A stretch of 64,000 nt of DNA, taken from NCBI GenBank assembly GCA_945910005.1, contig OX246745.1, positions 39,460,419-39,524,418 on the forward strand, in the 5' to 3' direction. The stretch's first letter is position 1; each line of letters begins with the position of its first letter. The notes under the pieces were generated by a model. That model did not search any database. It was not told the origin of the DNA and was given only the letters and a program-made list of their open reading frames with translations. A program made the translations under genes and the position numbers. Of this stretch, positions 1 through 11,065 are shown piece after piece. The DNA comes from Isoperla grammatica (taxonomy: Eukaryota > Arthropoda > Insecta > Plecoptera > Perlodidae).

Positions 1-12
1 TTGCCTTCCCCC
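1..12. other. Non-repeat bases at the left end; possible array edge
   Basis: The bases TTGCCTTCCCCC do not match the end of the monomer, where CCAGGCTGTCA is expected. From base 13 the repeat starts cleanly at GTCTAGTAAG. This could be the last piece of flanking chromosomal DNA at a sharp array boundary, or a sequencing or assembly artefact at a contig end. Twelve bases are too few to decide. Confidence 0.5.
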
Positions 13-407
13 GTCTAGTAAGCCCGGCCATGTGTAGTGAGTATAGTAGTGAGTGTGCAATGCTACGCTGCGTCTGTGAGCCAGGCTGTCAGTCTAGTAA
101 GCCCGGCCATGTGTAGTGAGTATAGTAGTGAGTGTGCAATGCTACGCTGCTTCTGTGAGCCAGGCTGTCAGTCTAGTAAGCCCGGCCATGTGTAGTGAGT
201 ATAGTAGTGAGTGTGCAATGCTACGCTGCTTCTGTCAGCCAGGCTGTCAGTCTAGTAAGCCCGGACATGTGTAGTGAGTATAGTAGTGAGTGTGCAATGC
301 TACGCTGCTTCTGTGAGCCAGGCTGTCAGTCTAGTAAGCCCGGACATGTGTAGTGAGTATAGTAGTGAGTGTGCAATGCTACGCTGCTTCTGTCAGCCAG
401 GCTGTCA

Positions 408-486
408 GTCTAGTAAGCCCGGACATGTGTAGTGAGTATAGTAGTGAGTGTGCAATGCTACGCTGCTTCTGTCAGCCAGGCTGTCA
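408..486 (+). repeat. Representative consensus monomer (79 bp)
   Basis: This copy carries the common state at essentially every position. Inside it TAGTGAGT occurs at monomer bases 23-30 and 35-42. CTGTCAG occurs at 62-68 and again at 74-79 plus base 1 of the next copy. Both direct-repeat pairs are 12 bp apart. CAGCC-A-GGCTG at 66-76 is a perfect dyad around one base. There are two CpG dinucleotides, at CCGG and ACGC. The length is 1 modulo 3, so reading frames rotate from copy to copy. Confidence 0.9.
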
Positions 487-1043
487 GTCTAGTAAGCCCG
501 GACATGTGTAGTGAGTATAGTAGTGAGTGTGCAATGCTACGCTGCTTCTGTGAGCCAGGCTGTCAGTCTAGTAATCACGGACATGTGTAGTGAGTATAGT
601 AGTGAATGTGCAATGCTATGCTGCTTCTGTGAGCCAGGCTGTCAGTCTAGTAAGCCCGGACATGTGTAGTGAGTATAGTAGTGAGTGTGCAATGCTACGC
701 TGCTTCTGTCAGCCAGGCTGTCAGTCTAGTAAGCCCGGACATGTGTAGTGAGTATAGTAGTGAGTGTGCAATGCTACGCTGCTTCTGTGAGCCAGGCTGT
801 CAGTCTAGTAAGCCCGGACATGTGTAGTGAGTATAGTAGTGAGTGAGTGTGCAATGCTACGCTGCTTCTGTCAGCCAGGCTGTCAGTCTAGTAAGCCCGG
901 ACATGTGTAGTGAGTATAGTAGTGAGTGTGCAATGCTACGCTGCTTCTGTGAGCCAGGCTGTCAGTCTAGTAAGCCCGGACATGTGTAGTGAGTATAGTA
1001 GTGAGTGTGCAATGCTACGCTGCTTCTGTCAGCCAGGCTGTCA

Positions 1044-1129
1044 GTCTAGTAAGCCCGGCCATGTGTATTGTGAGGTGAGTATAGTAGTAAGTGTGCAATG
1101 CTACGCTGCTTCTGTCAGCCAGGCTGTCA
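1044..1129 (+). repeat. 86-bp monomer with a 7-bp insertion
   Basis: The next GTCTAG lies 86 bp downstream. The usual ATGTGTAGTGAGTATA has become ATGTGTATTGTGAGGTGAG followed by TATA, seven bases longer, around 1067-1074. I did not find this variant elsewhere in the window. Confidence 0.85.
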
Positions 1130-1479
1130 GTCTAGTAAGCCCGGACATGTGAAGTGAGTATAGTAGTGAGTGTGCAATGCTACGCTGCTTCTGTGAGCCA
1201 GGCTGTCAGTCTAGTAAGCCCGGACATGTGTAGTGAGTATAGTAGTGAGTGTGCAATGCTACGCTGCTTCTGTCAGCCAGGCTGTCAGTCTTGTAAGCCC
1301 GGCCATGTGTAGTGAGTATAGTAGTGACTGTGCAATGCTACGCTGCTTCTGTGAGCCAGGCTGTCAGTCTTGTAAGCCCGGCCATGTGTAGTGAGTATAG
1401 TAGTGACTGTGCAATGCTACGCTGCTTCTGTGAGCCAGGCTGTCAGTCTAGTAAGCCCGGCCATGTGTAGTGAGTATGG

Positions 1480-4400
1480 TAGTGAGTGTGCAATGCTACG
1501 CTGCTTCTGTGAGCCAGGCTGTCAGTCTAGTAAGCCCGGACATGTGTAGTGAGTATAGTAGTGACTGTGCAATGCTACGCTGCTTCTGTCAGCCAGGCTG
1601 TCAGTCTAGTAAGCCCGGACATGTGTAGTGAGTATAGTAGTGAGTGTGCAATGCTACGCTGCTTCTGTCAGCCAGGCTGTCAGTCTAGTAAGCCCGGACA
1701 TGTGTAGTGAGTATAGTAGTGAGTGAGTGTACAATGCTACGCTGCTTCTGTGGGCCAGGCTGTCAGTCTAGTAAGCCCGGACATGTGTAGTGAGTATAGT
1801 AGTGAGTGGCAATGCTACGCTGCTTCTGTCAGCCAGGCTGTCAGTCTAGTAAGCCCGGACATGTGTAGTGAGTATAGTAGTGAGTGTGCAATGCTACGCT
1901 GCTTCTGTCAGCCAGGCTGTCAGTCTAGTAAGCCCGGACATGTGTAGTGAGTATAGTAGTGAGTGTGCAATGCTACGCTGCTTCTGTCAGCCAGGCTGTC
2001 AGTCTAGTAAGCCCGGCCATGTGTAGTGAGTATGGTAGTGAGTGTGCAATGCTACGCTGCTTCTGTGAGCCAGGCTGTCAGTCTAGTAAGCCCGGACATG
2101 TGTAGTGAGTATAGTAGTGACTGTGCAATGCTACGCTGCTTCTGTCAGCCAGGCTGTCAGTCTAGTAAGCCCGGACATGTGTAGTGAGTATAGTAGTGAG
2201 TGTGCAATGCTACGCTACTTCTGTCAGCCAGGCTGTCAGTCTAGTAAGCCCGGACATGTGTAGTGAGTATAGTAGTGAGTGTGCAATGCTACGCTGCTTC
2301 TGTCAGCCAGGCTGTCAGTCTAGTAAGCCCGGACATGTGTAGTGAGTATAGTAGTGAGTGAGTGTACAATGCTACGCTGCTTCTGTGGGCCAGGCTGTCA
2401 GTCTAGTAAGCCCGGACATGTGTAGTGAGTATAGTAGTGAGTGGCAATGCTACGCTGCTTCTGTCAGCCAGGCTGTCAGTCTAGTAAGCCCGGACATGTG
2501 TAGTGAGTATAGTAGTGAGTGTGCAATGCTACGCTGCTTCTGTCAGCCAGGCTGTCAGTCTAGTAAGCCCGGACATGTGTAGTGAGTATAGTAGTGAGTG
2601 TGCAATGCTACGCTGCTTCTGTCAGCCAGGCTGTCAGTCTATTAAGCCCGGCCATGTGTAGTGAGTATAGTAGTGAGTGTTCAATGCTACGCTGCTTCTG
2701 TCAGCCAGGCTGTCAGTCTAGTAAGCCCGGACATGTGTAGTGAGTACAGTAGTGAGTGTGCAATGCTACGCTGCTTCTGTCAGCCAGGCTGTCAGTCTAG
2801 TAAGCCCGGACATGTGTAGTGAGTATAGTAGTGAGTGAGTGTGCAATGCTACGCTGCTTCTGTCAGCCAGGCTGTCAGTCTAGTAAGCCCGGACATGTGT
2901 AGTGAGTATAGTAGTGAGTGTGCAATGCTACGCTGCTTCTGTCAGCCAGGCTGTCAGTCTAGTAAGCCCGGACATGTGTAGTGAGTATGGTAGTGAGTGT
3001 GCAATGCTACGCTGCTTCTGTCAGCCAGGCTGTCAGTCTAGTAAGCCCGGCCATGTGTAGTGAGTATAGTAGTGAGTGTGCAATGCTACGCTGCTTCTGT
3101 CAGCCAGGCTGTCAGTCTAGTAAGCCCGGACATGTGTAGTGAGTATAGTAGTGAGTGTGCAATGCTACGCTGCTTCTGTCAGCCAGGCTGTCAGTCTAGT
3201 AAGCCCGGACATGTGTAGTGAGTATAGCAGTGAGTGTGCAATGCTACGCTGCTTCTGTGAGCCAGGCTGTCAGTCTAGTAAGCCCGGACATGTGTAGTGA
3301 GTATAGTAGTGAGTGTGCAATGCTACGCTGCTTCTGTCAGCCATGCTGTCAGTCTTGTAAGCCCGGACATGTGTAGTGAGTACAGTAGTGAGTGTGCAAT
3401 GCTACGCTGCTTCTGTCAGCCAGGCTGTCAGTCTAGTAAGCCCGGCCATGTGTAGTGAGTATAGTAGTGAGTGTGCAATGCTACGCTGCTTCTGTGAGCC
3501 AGGCTGTAAGTCTAGTAAGCCCGGCCATGTGTAGTGAGTATAGTAGTGAGTGTGCAATGCTACGCTGCTTCTGTCAGCCAGGCTGTCAGTCTAGTAAGCC
3601 CGGACATGTGTAGTGAGTATAGTAGTGAGTGTGCAATGCTACGCTGCTTCTGTCAGCCAGGCTGTCAGTCTAGTAAGCCCGGCCATGTGTAGTGAGTATA
3701 GTAGTGAGTGAGTGTGCAATGCTACGCTGCTTCTGTGAGCCAGGCTGTCAGTCTAGTAAGCCCGGACATGTGTTGTGAGTATAGTAGTGAGTGTGCAATG
3801 CTACGCTGCTTCTGTCAGCCAGGCTGTCAGTCTAGTAAGCCCGGACATGTGTAGTGAGTACAGTAGTGAGTGTGCAATGCTACGCTGCTTCTGTCAGCCA
3901 GGCTGTCAGTCTAGTAAGCCCGGCCATGTGTAGTGAGTATAGTAGTGAGTGTGCAATGCTACGCTGCTTCTGTGAGCCAGGCTGTCAGTCTAGTAAGCCC
4001 GGACATGTGTAGTGAGTGTAGTAGTGAGTGAGTGTGCAATGCTACGCTGCTTCTGTGAGCCAGGCTGTCAGTCTAGTAAGCCCGGACATGTGTAGTGAGT
4101 AGAGTAGTGAGTGTGCAATGCTACGCTGCTTCTGTCAGCCAGGCTGTCAGTCTAGTAAGCCCGGACATGTGTAGTGAGTACAGTAGTGAGTGTGCAATGC
4201 TACGCTGCTTCTGTCAGCCAGGCTGTCAGTCTAGTAAGCCCGGCCATGTGAAGTGAGTATAGTAGTGAGTGTGCAATGCTACGCTGCTTCTGTGAGCCAG
4301 GCTGTCAGTCTAGTAAGCCCGGACATGTGTAGTGAGTGTAGTAGTGAGTGAGTGTGCAATGCTACGCTGCTTCTGTCAGCCAGGCTGTCAGTCTAGTAAG

Positions 4401-5293
4401 CCCGGACATGTGTAGTGAGTATAGTAGTGAGTGTGCAATGCTACGCTGCTTCTGTCAGCCAGGCTGTCAGTCTAGTTAGCCCGGACATGTGTAGTGAGTA
4501 AAGTAGTGAGTGTGCAATGCTACGCTGCTTCTGTCAGCCAGGCTGTCAGTCTAGTAAGCCCGGACATGTGTAGTGAGTATAGTAGTGAGTGTGCAATGCT
4601 ACGCTGCTTCTGTGAGCCAGGCTGTCAGTCTAGTAAGCCCGGCAATGTGTAGTGAGTATAGCAGTGAGTGTGCAATGCTACGCTGCTTCTGTCAGCCAGG
4701 CTGTCAGTCTAGTAAGCCTGGACATGTGTAGTGAGTATAGTAGTGAGGGTGCAATGCTACGCTGCTTCTGTCAGCCAGGCTGTCAGTCTAGTAAGCCCGG
4801 ACATGTGTAGTGAGTATAGTAGTGAGTGTGCAATGCTATGCTGCTTCTGTCAGCCAGGCTGTCAGTCTAGTAAGCCCGGACATGTGTAGTGAGTATAGTA
4901 GTGAGTGTGCAATGCTACGCTGCTTCTGTGAGCCAGGCTGTCAGTCTAGTAAGCCCGGCCATGTGTAGTGAGTATAGCAGTGAGTGTGCAATGCTACGCT
5001 GCTTCTGTCAGCCAGGCTGTCAGTCTAGTAAGCCCGGACATGTGTAGTGAGTATAGTAGTGAGTGTGCAATGCAACGCTGCTTCTGTCAGCCAGGCTGTC
5101 AGTCTAGTAAGCCCGGCCATGTGTAGTGAGTATAGTAGTGAGTGTGCAATGCTACGCTGCTTCTGTCAGCCAGGCTGTCAGTCTAGTAAGCCCGGACATG
5201 TGTAGTGAGTATAGTAGTGAGTGTGCAATGCTACGCTGCTTCTGTGAGCCAGGCTGTCAGTCTAGTAAGCCCGGACATGTGTAGTGAGTATAG
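1480..5293 (+). repeat. 48-monomer (3814-bp) block, copy 1
   Basis: Sequence here recurs 3814 bp downstream. Landmarks pair exactly: 1723 with 5537, 2358 with 6172, and CAACGCT at 5072 with 8886. The length fits 48 monomers: 48x79 plus six GAGT insertions minus two single-base deletions (GAGTGGCAATG monomers near 1808 and 2442). The only internal difference I noticed is G at 3496 against C at 7310. The left limit is set by the mismatch at 1478/5292. The block resembles the A-to-N part of the HOR but lacks landmarks A and B. Confidence 0.9.
1570..2640 (+). repeat. 8-monomer (635-bp) duplication inside the 3.8-kb block
   Basis: About 1570-2005 repeats at 2205-2640 with a 635-bp offset. Each copy holds a GAGT-inserted monomer with TACAATG and GTGGGCC, followed by a 78-bp monomer with GAGTGGCAATG. 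Upstream of this the offset is 556 bp, so one extra monomer (with CTACTTC, near 2216) is present in the second copy. The same arrangement recurs at 5384-6454 in the second 3.8-kb block. Confidence 0.8.
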
Positions 5294-8200
5294 TAGTGAG
5301 TGTGCAATGCTACGCTGCTTCTGTGAGCCAGGCTGTCAGTCTAGTAAGCCCGGACATGTGTAGTGAGTATAGTAGTGACTGTGCAATGCTACGCTGCTTC
5401 TGTCAGCCAGGCTGTCAGTCTAGTAAGCCCGGACATGTGTAGTGAGTATAGTAGTGAGTGTGCAATGCTACGCTGCTTCTGTCAGCCAGGCTGTCAGTCT
5501 AGTAAGCCCGGACATGTGTAGTGAGTATAGTAGTGAGTGAGTGTACAATGCTACGCTGCTTCTGTGGGCCAGGCTGTCAGTCTAGTAAGCCCGGACATGT
5601 GTAGTGAGTATAGTAGTGAGTGGCAATGCTACGCTGCTTCTGTCAGCCAGGCTGTCAGTCTAGTAAGCCCGGACATGTGTAGTGAGTATAGTAGTGAGTG
5701 TGCAATGCTACGCTGCTTCTGTCAGCCAGGCTGTCAGTCTAGTAAGCCCGGACATGTGTAGTGAGTATAGTAGTGAGTGTGCAATGCTACGCTGCTTCTG
5801 TCAGCCAGGCTGTCAGTCTAGTAAGCCCGGCCATGTGTAGTGAGTATGGTAGTGAGTGTGCAATGCTACGCTGCTTCTGTGAGCCAGGCTGTCAGTCTAG
5901 TAAGCCCGGACATGTGTAGTGAGTATAGTAGTGACTGTGCAATGCTACGCTGCTTCTGTCAGCCAGGCTGTCAGTCTAGTAAGCCCGGACATGTGTAGTG
6001 AGTATAGTAGTGAGTGTGCAATGCTACGCTACTTCTGTCAGCCAGGCTGTCAGTCTAGTAAGCCCGGACATGTGTAGTGAGTATAGTAGTGAGTGTGCAA
6101 TGCTACGCTGCTTCTGTCAGCCAGGCTGTCAGTCTAGTAAGCCCGGACATGTGTAGTGAGTATAGTAGTGAGTGAGTGTACAATGCTACGCTGCTTCTGT
6201 GGGCCAGGCTGTCAGTCTAGTAAGCCCGGACATGTGTAGTGAGTATAGTAGTGAGTGGCAATGCTACGCTGCTTCTGTCAGCCAGGCTGTCAGTCTAGTA
6301 AGCCCGGACATGTGTAGTGAGTATAGTAGTGAGTGTGCAATGCTACGCTGCTTCTGTCAGCCAGGCTGTCAGTCTAGTAAGCCCGGACATGTGTAGTGAG
6401 TATAGTAGTGAGTGTGCAATGCTACGCTGCTTCTGTCAGCCAGGCTGTCAGTCTATTAAGCCCGGCCATGTGTAGTGAGTATAGTAGTGAGTGTTCAATG
6501 CTACGCTGCTTCTGTCAGCCAGGCTGTCAGTCTAGTAAGCCCGGACATGTGTAGTGAGTACAGTAGTGAGTGTGCAATGCTACGCTGCTTCTGTCAGCCA
6601 GGCTGTCAGTCTAGTAAGCCCGGACATGTGTAGTGAGTATAGTAGTGAGTGAGTGTGCAATGCTACGCTGCTTCTGTCAGCCAGGCTGTCAGTCTAGTAA
6701 GCCCGGACATGTGTAGTGAGTATAGTAGTGAGTGTGCAATGCTACGCTGCTTCTGTCAGCCAGGCTGTCAGTCTAGTAAGCCCGGACATGTGTAGTGAGT
6801 ATGGTAGTGAGTGTGCAATGCTACGCTGCTTCTGTCAGCCAGGCTGTCAGTCTAGTAAGCCCGGCCATGTGTAGTGAGTATAGTAGTGAGTGTGCAATGC
6901 TACGCTGCTTCTGTCAGCCAGGCTGTCAGTCTAGTAAGCCCGGACATGTGTAGTGAGTATAGTAGTGAGTGTGCAATGCTACGCTGCTTCTGTCAGCCAG
7001 GCTGTCAGTCTAGTAAGCCCGGACATGTGTAGTGAGTATAGCAGTGAGTGTGCAATGCTACGCTGCTTCTGTGAGCCAGGCTGTCAGTCTAGTAAGCCCG
7101 GACATGTGTAGTGAGTATAGTAGTGAGTGTGCAATGCTACGCTGCTTCTGTCAGCCATGCTGTCAGTCTTGTAAGCCCGGACATGTGTAGTGAGTACAGT
7201 AGTGAGTGTGCAATGCTACGCTGCTTCTGTCAGCCAGGCTGTCAGTCTAGTAAGCCCGGCCATGTGTAGTGAGTATAGTAGTGAGTGTGCAATGCTACGC
7301 TGCTTCTGTCAGCCAGGCTGTAAGTCTAGTAAGCCCGGCCATGTGTAGTGAGTATAGTAGTGAGTGTGCAATGCTACGCTGCTTCTGTCAGCCAGGCTGT
7401 CAGTCTAGTAAGCCCGGACATGTGTAGTGAGTATAGTAGTGAGTGTGCAATGCTACGCTGCTTCTGTCAGCCAGGCTGTCAGTCTAGTAAGCCCGGCCAT
7501 GTGTAGTGAGTATAGTAGTGAGTGAGTGTGCAATGCTACGCTGCTTCTGTGAGCCAGGCTGTCAGTCTAGTAAGCCCGGACATGTGTTGTGAGTATAGTA
7601 GTGAGTGTGCAATGCTACGCTGCTTCTGTCAGCCAGGCTGTCAGTCTAGTAAGCCCGGACATGTGTAGTGAGTACAGTAGTGAGTGTGCAATGCTACGCT
7701 GCTTCTGTCAGCCAGGCTGTCAGTCTAGTAAGCCCGGCCATGTGTAGTGAGTATAGTAGTGAGTGTGCAATGCTACGCTGCTTCTGTGAGCCAGGCTGTC
7801 AGTCTAGTAAGCCCGGACATGTGTAGTGAGTGTAGTAGTGAGTGAGTGTGCAATGCTACGCTGCTTCTGTGAGCCAGGCTGTCAGTCTAGTAAGCCCGGA
7901 CATGTGTAGTGAGTAGAGTAGTGAGTGTGCAATGCTACGCTGCTTCTGTCAGCCAGGCTGTCAGTCTAGTAAGCCCGGACATGTGTAGTGAGTACAGTAG
8001 TGAGTGTGCAATGCTACGCTGCTTCTGTCAGCCAGGCTGTCAGTCTAGTAAGCCCGGCCATGTGAAGTGAGTATAGTAGTGAGTGTGCAATGCTACGCTG
8101 CTTCTGTGAGCCAGGCTGTCAGTCTAGTAAGCCCGGACATGTGTAGTGAGTGTAGTAGTGAGTGAGTGTGCAATGCTACGCTGCTTCTGTCAGCCAGGCT

Positions 8201-9126
8201 GTCAGTCTAGTAAGCCCGGACATGTGTAGTGAGTATAGTAGTGAGTGTGCAATGCTACGCTGCTTCTGTCAGCCAGGCTGTCAGTCTAGTTAGCCCGGAC
8301 ATGTGTAGTGAGTAAAGTAGTGAGTGTGCAATGCTACGCTGCTTCTGTCAGCCAGGCTGTCAGTCTAGTAAGCCCGGACATGTGTAGTGAGTATAGTAGT
8401 GAGTGTGCAATGCTACGCTGCTTCTGTGAGCCAGGCTGTCAGTCTAGTAAGCCCGGCAATGTGTAGTGAGTATAGCAGTGAGTGTGCAATGCTACGCTGC
8501 TTCTGTCAGCCAGGCTGTCAGTCTAGTAAGCCTGGACATGTGTAGTGAGTATAGTAGTGAGGGTGCAATGCTACGCTGCTTCTGTCAGCCAGGCTGTCAG
8601 TCTAGTAAGCCCGGACATGTGTAGTGAGTATAGTAGTGAGTGTGCAATGCTATGCTGCTTCTGTCAGCCAGGCTGTCAGTCTAGTAAGCCCGGACATGTG
8701 TAGTGAGTATAGTAGTGAGTGTGCAATGCTACGCTGCTTCTGTGAGCCAGGCTGTCAGTCTAGTAAGCCCGGCCATGTGTAGTGAGTATAGCAGTGAGTG
8801 TGCAATGCTACGCTGCTTCTGTCAGCCAGGCTGTCAGTCTAGTAAGCCCGGACATGTGTAGTGAGTATAGTAGTGAGTGTGCAATGCAACGCTGCTTCTG
8901 TCAGCCAGGCTGTCAGTCTAGTAAGCCCGGCCATGTGTAGTGAGTATAGTAGTGAGTGTGCAATGCTACGCTGCTTCTGTCAGCCAGGCTGTCAGTCTAG
9001 TAAGCCCGGACATGTGTAGTGAGTATAGTAGTGAGTGTGCAATGCTACGCTGCTTCTGTGAGCCAGGCTGTCAGTCTAGTAAGCCCGGACATGTGTAGTG
9101 AGTATAGTAGTGAGTGTGCAATGCTA
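5294..9126 (+). repeat. 48-monomer (3814-bp) block, copy 2
   Basis: This is the second tandem copy of the preceding block. Identity at the 3814-bp offset continues about 19 bp past one full period and ends at 9127-9128, where CTACCCTGC replaces CTACGCTGC. It contains the same six 83-mers and two 78-mers in the same order. The near identity over 3.8 kb implies a recent duplication. Confidence 0.9.
5384..6454 (+). repeat. 8-monomer (635-bp) duplication, second occurrence
   Basis: This is the counterpart of 1570-2640 at the 3814-bp offset. Landmarks at 5537 and 6172 are again 635 bp apart. CTATTAAGCCC near 6453 marks its right end, as at 2638 in the first copy. Confidence 0.8.
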
Positions 9127-10230
9127 CCCTGCTTCTGTCAGCCAGGCTGTCAGTCTAGTAAGCCTGGACATGTGTAGTGAGTATAGAAGTGAGTGTGCAA
9201 TGCTACGCTGCTTCTGTCAGCCAGGCTGTCAGTCTAGTAAGCCCGGACATGTGTAGTGAGTATAGTAGTGAGTGAGTGTGCAATGCTACGCTGCTTCTGT
9301 CAGCCAGGCTGTCAGTCGAGTAAGCCCGGCCATGTGTAGTGAGTATAGTAGTAAGTGTGCAATGCTACGCTGCTTTTGTGAGCCAGGCGGTCAGTCTAGT
9401 AAGCCCGGCCATGTGTAGTGAGTATAGTAGTGAGTGTGCAATGCTACGCTGCTTCTGTGAGCCATGCTGTCAGTCTTGTAAGCCTGGACATGTGTAGTAA
9501 GTATAGCAGTGAGTGAGTGTGCAATGCTACGCTGCTTCTGTGAGCCAGGCTGTCAGTCTAGTAAGCCCGGACATGTGTAGTGAGTATAGTAGTGAGTGTG
9601 CAATGCTACGCTGCTTCTGTCAGCCAGGCTGTCAGTCTAGTAAGCCCGGACATGTGTAGTGAGTATAGTAGTGAGTGTGCAATGCTACGCTGCTTCTGTG
9701 AGCCAGGCTGTCAGTCTAGTAAGCCCGGACATGTGTAGTGAGTATAGTAGTGAGTGTGCAATGCTACGCTGCTTCTGTGAGCCAGGCTGTCAGTCTAGTA
9801 AGCCCGGACATGTGTAGTGAGTATAGTAGTGAGTGTGCAATGCTACGCTGCTTCTGTGAGCCAGGCTTTCAGTCTAGTAAGCCCGGCCATGTGTAGTGAG
9901 TATAGTAGTGAGTGTGCAATGCTACGCTGCTTCTGTGAGTCAGGCTGTCAGTCTAGTAAGCCCGGACATGTGTAGTGAGTATAGTAGTGAGTGTGCAATG
10001 CTACGCTGCTTCTGTGAGCCAGGCTGTCAGTCTAGTAAGCCCGGACATGTGTAGTGAGTATAGTAGTGAGTGTGCAATGCTACGCTGCTTCTGTGAGCCA
10101 GGCTGTCAGTCTAGTAAGCCCGGACATGTGTAGTGAGTATAGTAGTGAGTGTGCAATGCTACGCTGCTTCTGTCAGCCAGGCTGTCAGTCTAGTAAGCCC
10201 GGACATGTGTAGTGAGTACAGTAGTGAGTG
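9127..10230 (+). repeat. Non-HOR segment with variants J, K and L
   Basis: This segment carries three unusual monomers in order: GTCGAGTAAG at 9315 (J), GCCAGGCGGTCAG near 9385 (K), and GCCATGCTGTCAGTCTTG near 9462 with GCCTGGACATG (L). The same three occur in the same order at 50685 onward, offset 41370 bp. They are absent from the canonical 7.35-kb HORs. The segment joins the N side of the 3.8-kb block to the CTTTCAG block. Confidence 0.85.
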
Positions 10231-10576
10231 TGCAATGCTACGCTGCTTCTGTGAGCCAGGCTGTCAGTCTAGTAAGCCCGGACATGTGTAGTGAGTATAG
10301 TAGTGAGTGAGTGTGCAATGCTACGCTGCTTCTGTGAGCCAGGCTGTCAGTCTAGTAGGCCCGGACATGTGTAGTGAGTACAGTAGTGAGTGTGCAATGC
10401 TACGCTGCTTCTGTGAGCCAGGCTGTCAGTCTAGTAAGCCCGGACATGTGTAGTGAGTATAGTAGTGAGTGAGTGTGCAATGCTACGCTGCTTCTGTCAG
10501 CCAGGCTGTCAGTCAAGTAAGCCCGGACATGTGTAGTGAGTATAGTAGTGAGTGTGCAATGCTACGCTGCTTCTGT

Positions 10577-11065
10577 GAGCCAGGCTTTCAGTCTAGTAAT
10601 CCCGGACATGTGTAGTGAGTATAGTAGTGAGTGTGCAATGCTACGCTGCTTCTGTGAGCCAGGCTTTCAGTCTAGTAAGCCCGGACATGTGTAGTGAGTA
10701 TAGTAGTGAGTGTGCAATGCTACGCTGCTTCTGTGAGCCAGGCTTTCAGTCTAGTAAGCCCGGACATGTGTAGTGAGTATAGAAGTAAGTGTGCAATGCT
10801 ACGCTGCTTCTGTCAGCCAGGCTGTCAGTCTAGTAAGCCCGGACATGTGTAGTGAGTATAGTAGTGAGTGTGCAATGCTACGCTGCTTCTGTGAGCCAGG
10901 CTTTCAGTCTAGTAAGCCCGGACATGTGTAGTGAGTATAGTAGTGAGTGTACAATGCTACGCTGCTTCTGTGAGCCAGGCTTTCAGTCTAGTAAGCCCGG
11001 ACATGTGTAGTAAGTATAGTAGTGAGTGTACAATGCTACGCTGCTTCTGTGAGCCAGGCTTTCAG
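10577..11065 (+). repeat. Local run of CTTTCAG monomers, copy 1
   Basis: Six of seven consecutive monomers have GGCTTTCAG instead of GGCTGTCAG. Several also share TACAATG. Such a run suggests local amplification or conversion of one variant. CTTTCAG is rare elsewhere (for example near 9866, 17693 and 21127). Confidence 0.85.

Larger units (their letters stand above)
13..1479 (+). repeat. Left-edge segment of mostly uniform 79-mers
   Basis: Spacing is almost always exactly 79 bp here. I see only two length variants: an 83-mer at 803-885 (extra GAGT) and an 86-mer at 1044-1129. HOR landmarks A, B, C, D, M and N are absent. The second monomer has CTGCGTCTG instead of CTGCTTCTG, a change seen again only near 50170. 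The segment has no internal higher-order period that I can see. Confidence 0.85.

Noticed and set aside
910..1152. 80-codon open frame in the left-edge segment
   Set aside because: It is read straight through satellite monomers, opened by the 86-mer. The protein is the monomer translated in rotating frames. No start context, promoter or codon signature sets it apart.
1723..2582. Pairs of 74-codon open frames (also at 5537-6396)
   Set aside because: They appear only where an 83-mer is followed by a 78-mer, which changes the frame rotation. In plain 79-mers each frame meets TAG, TAA or TGA within about 60 codons. They are by-products of length variants.
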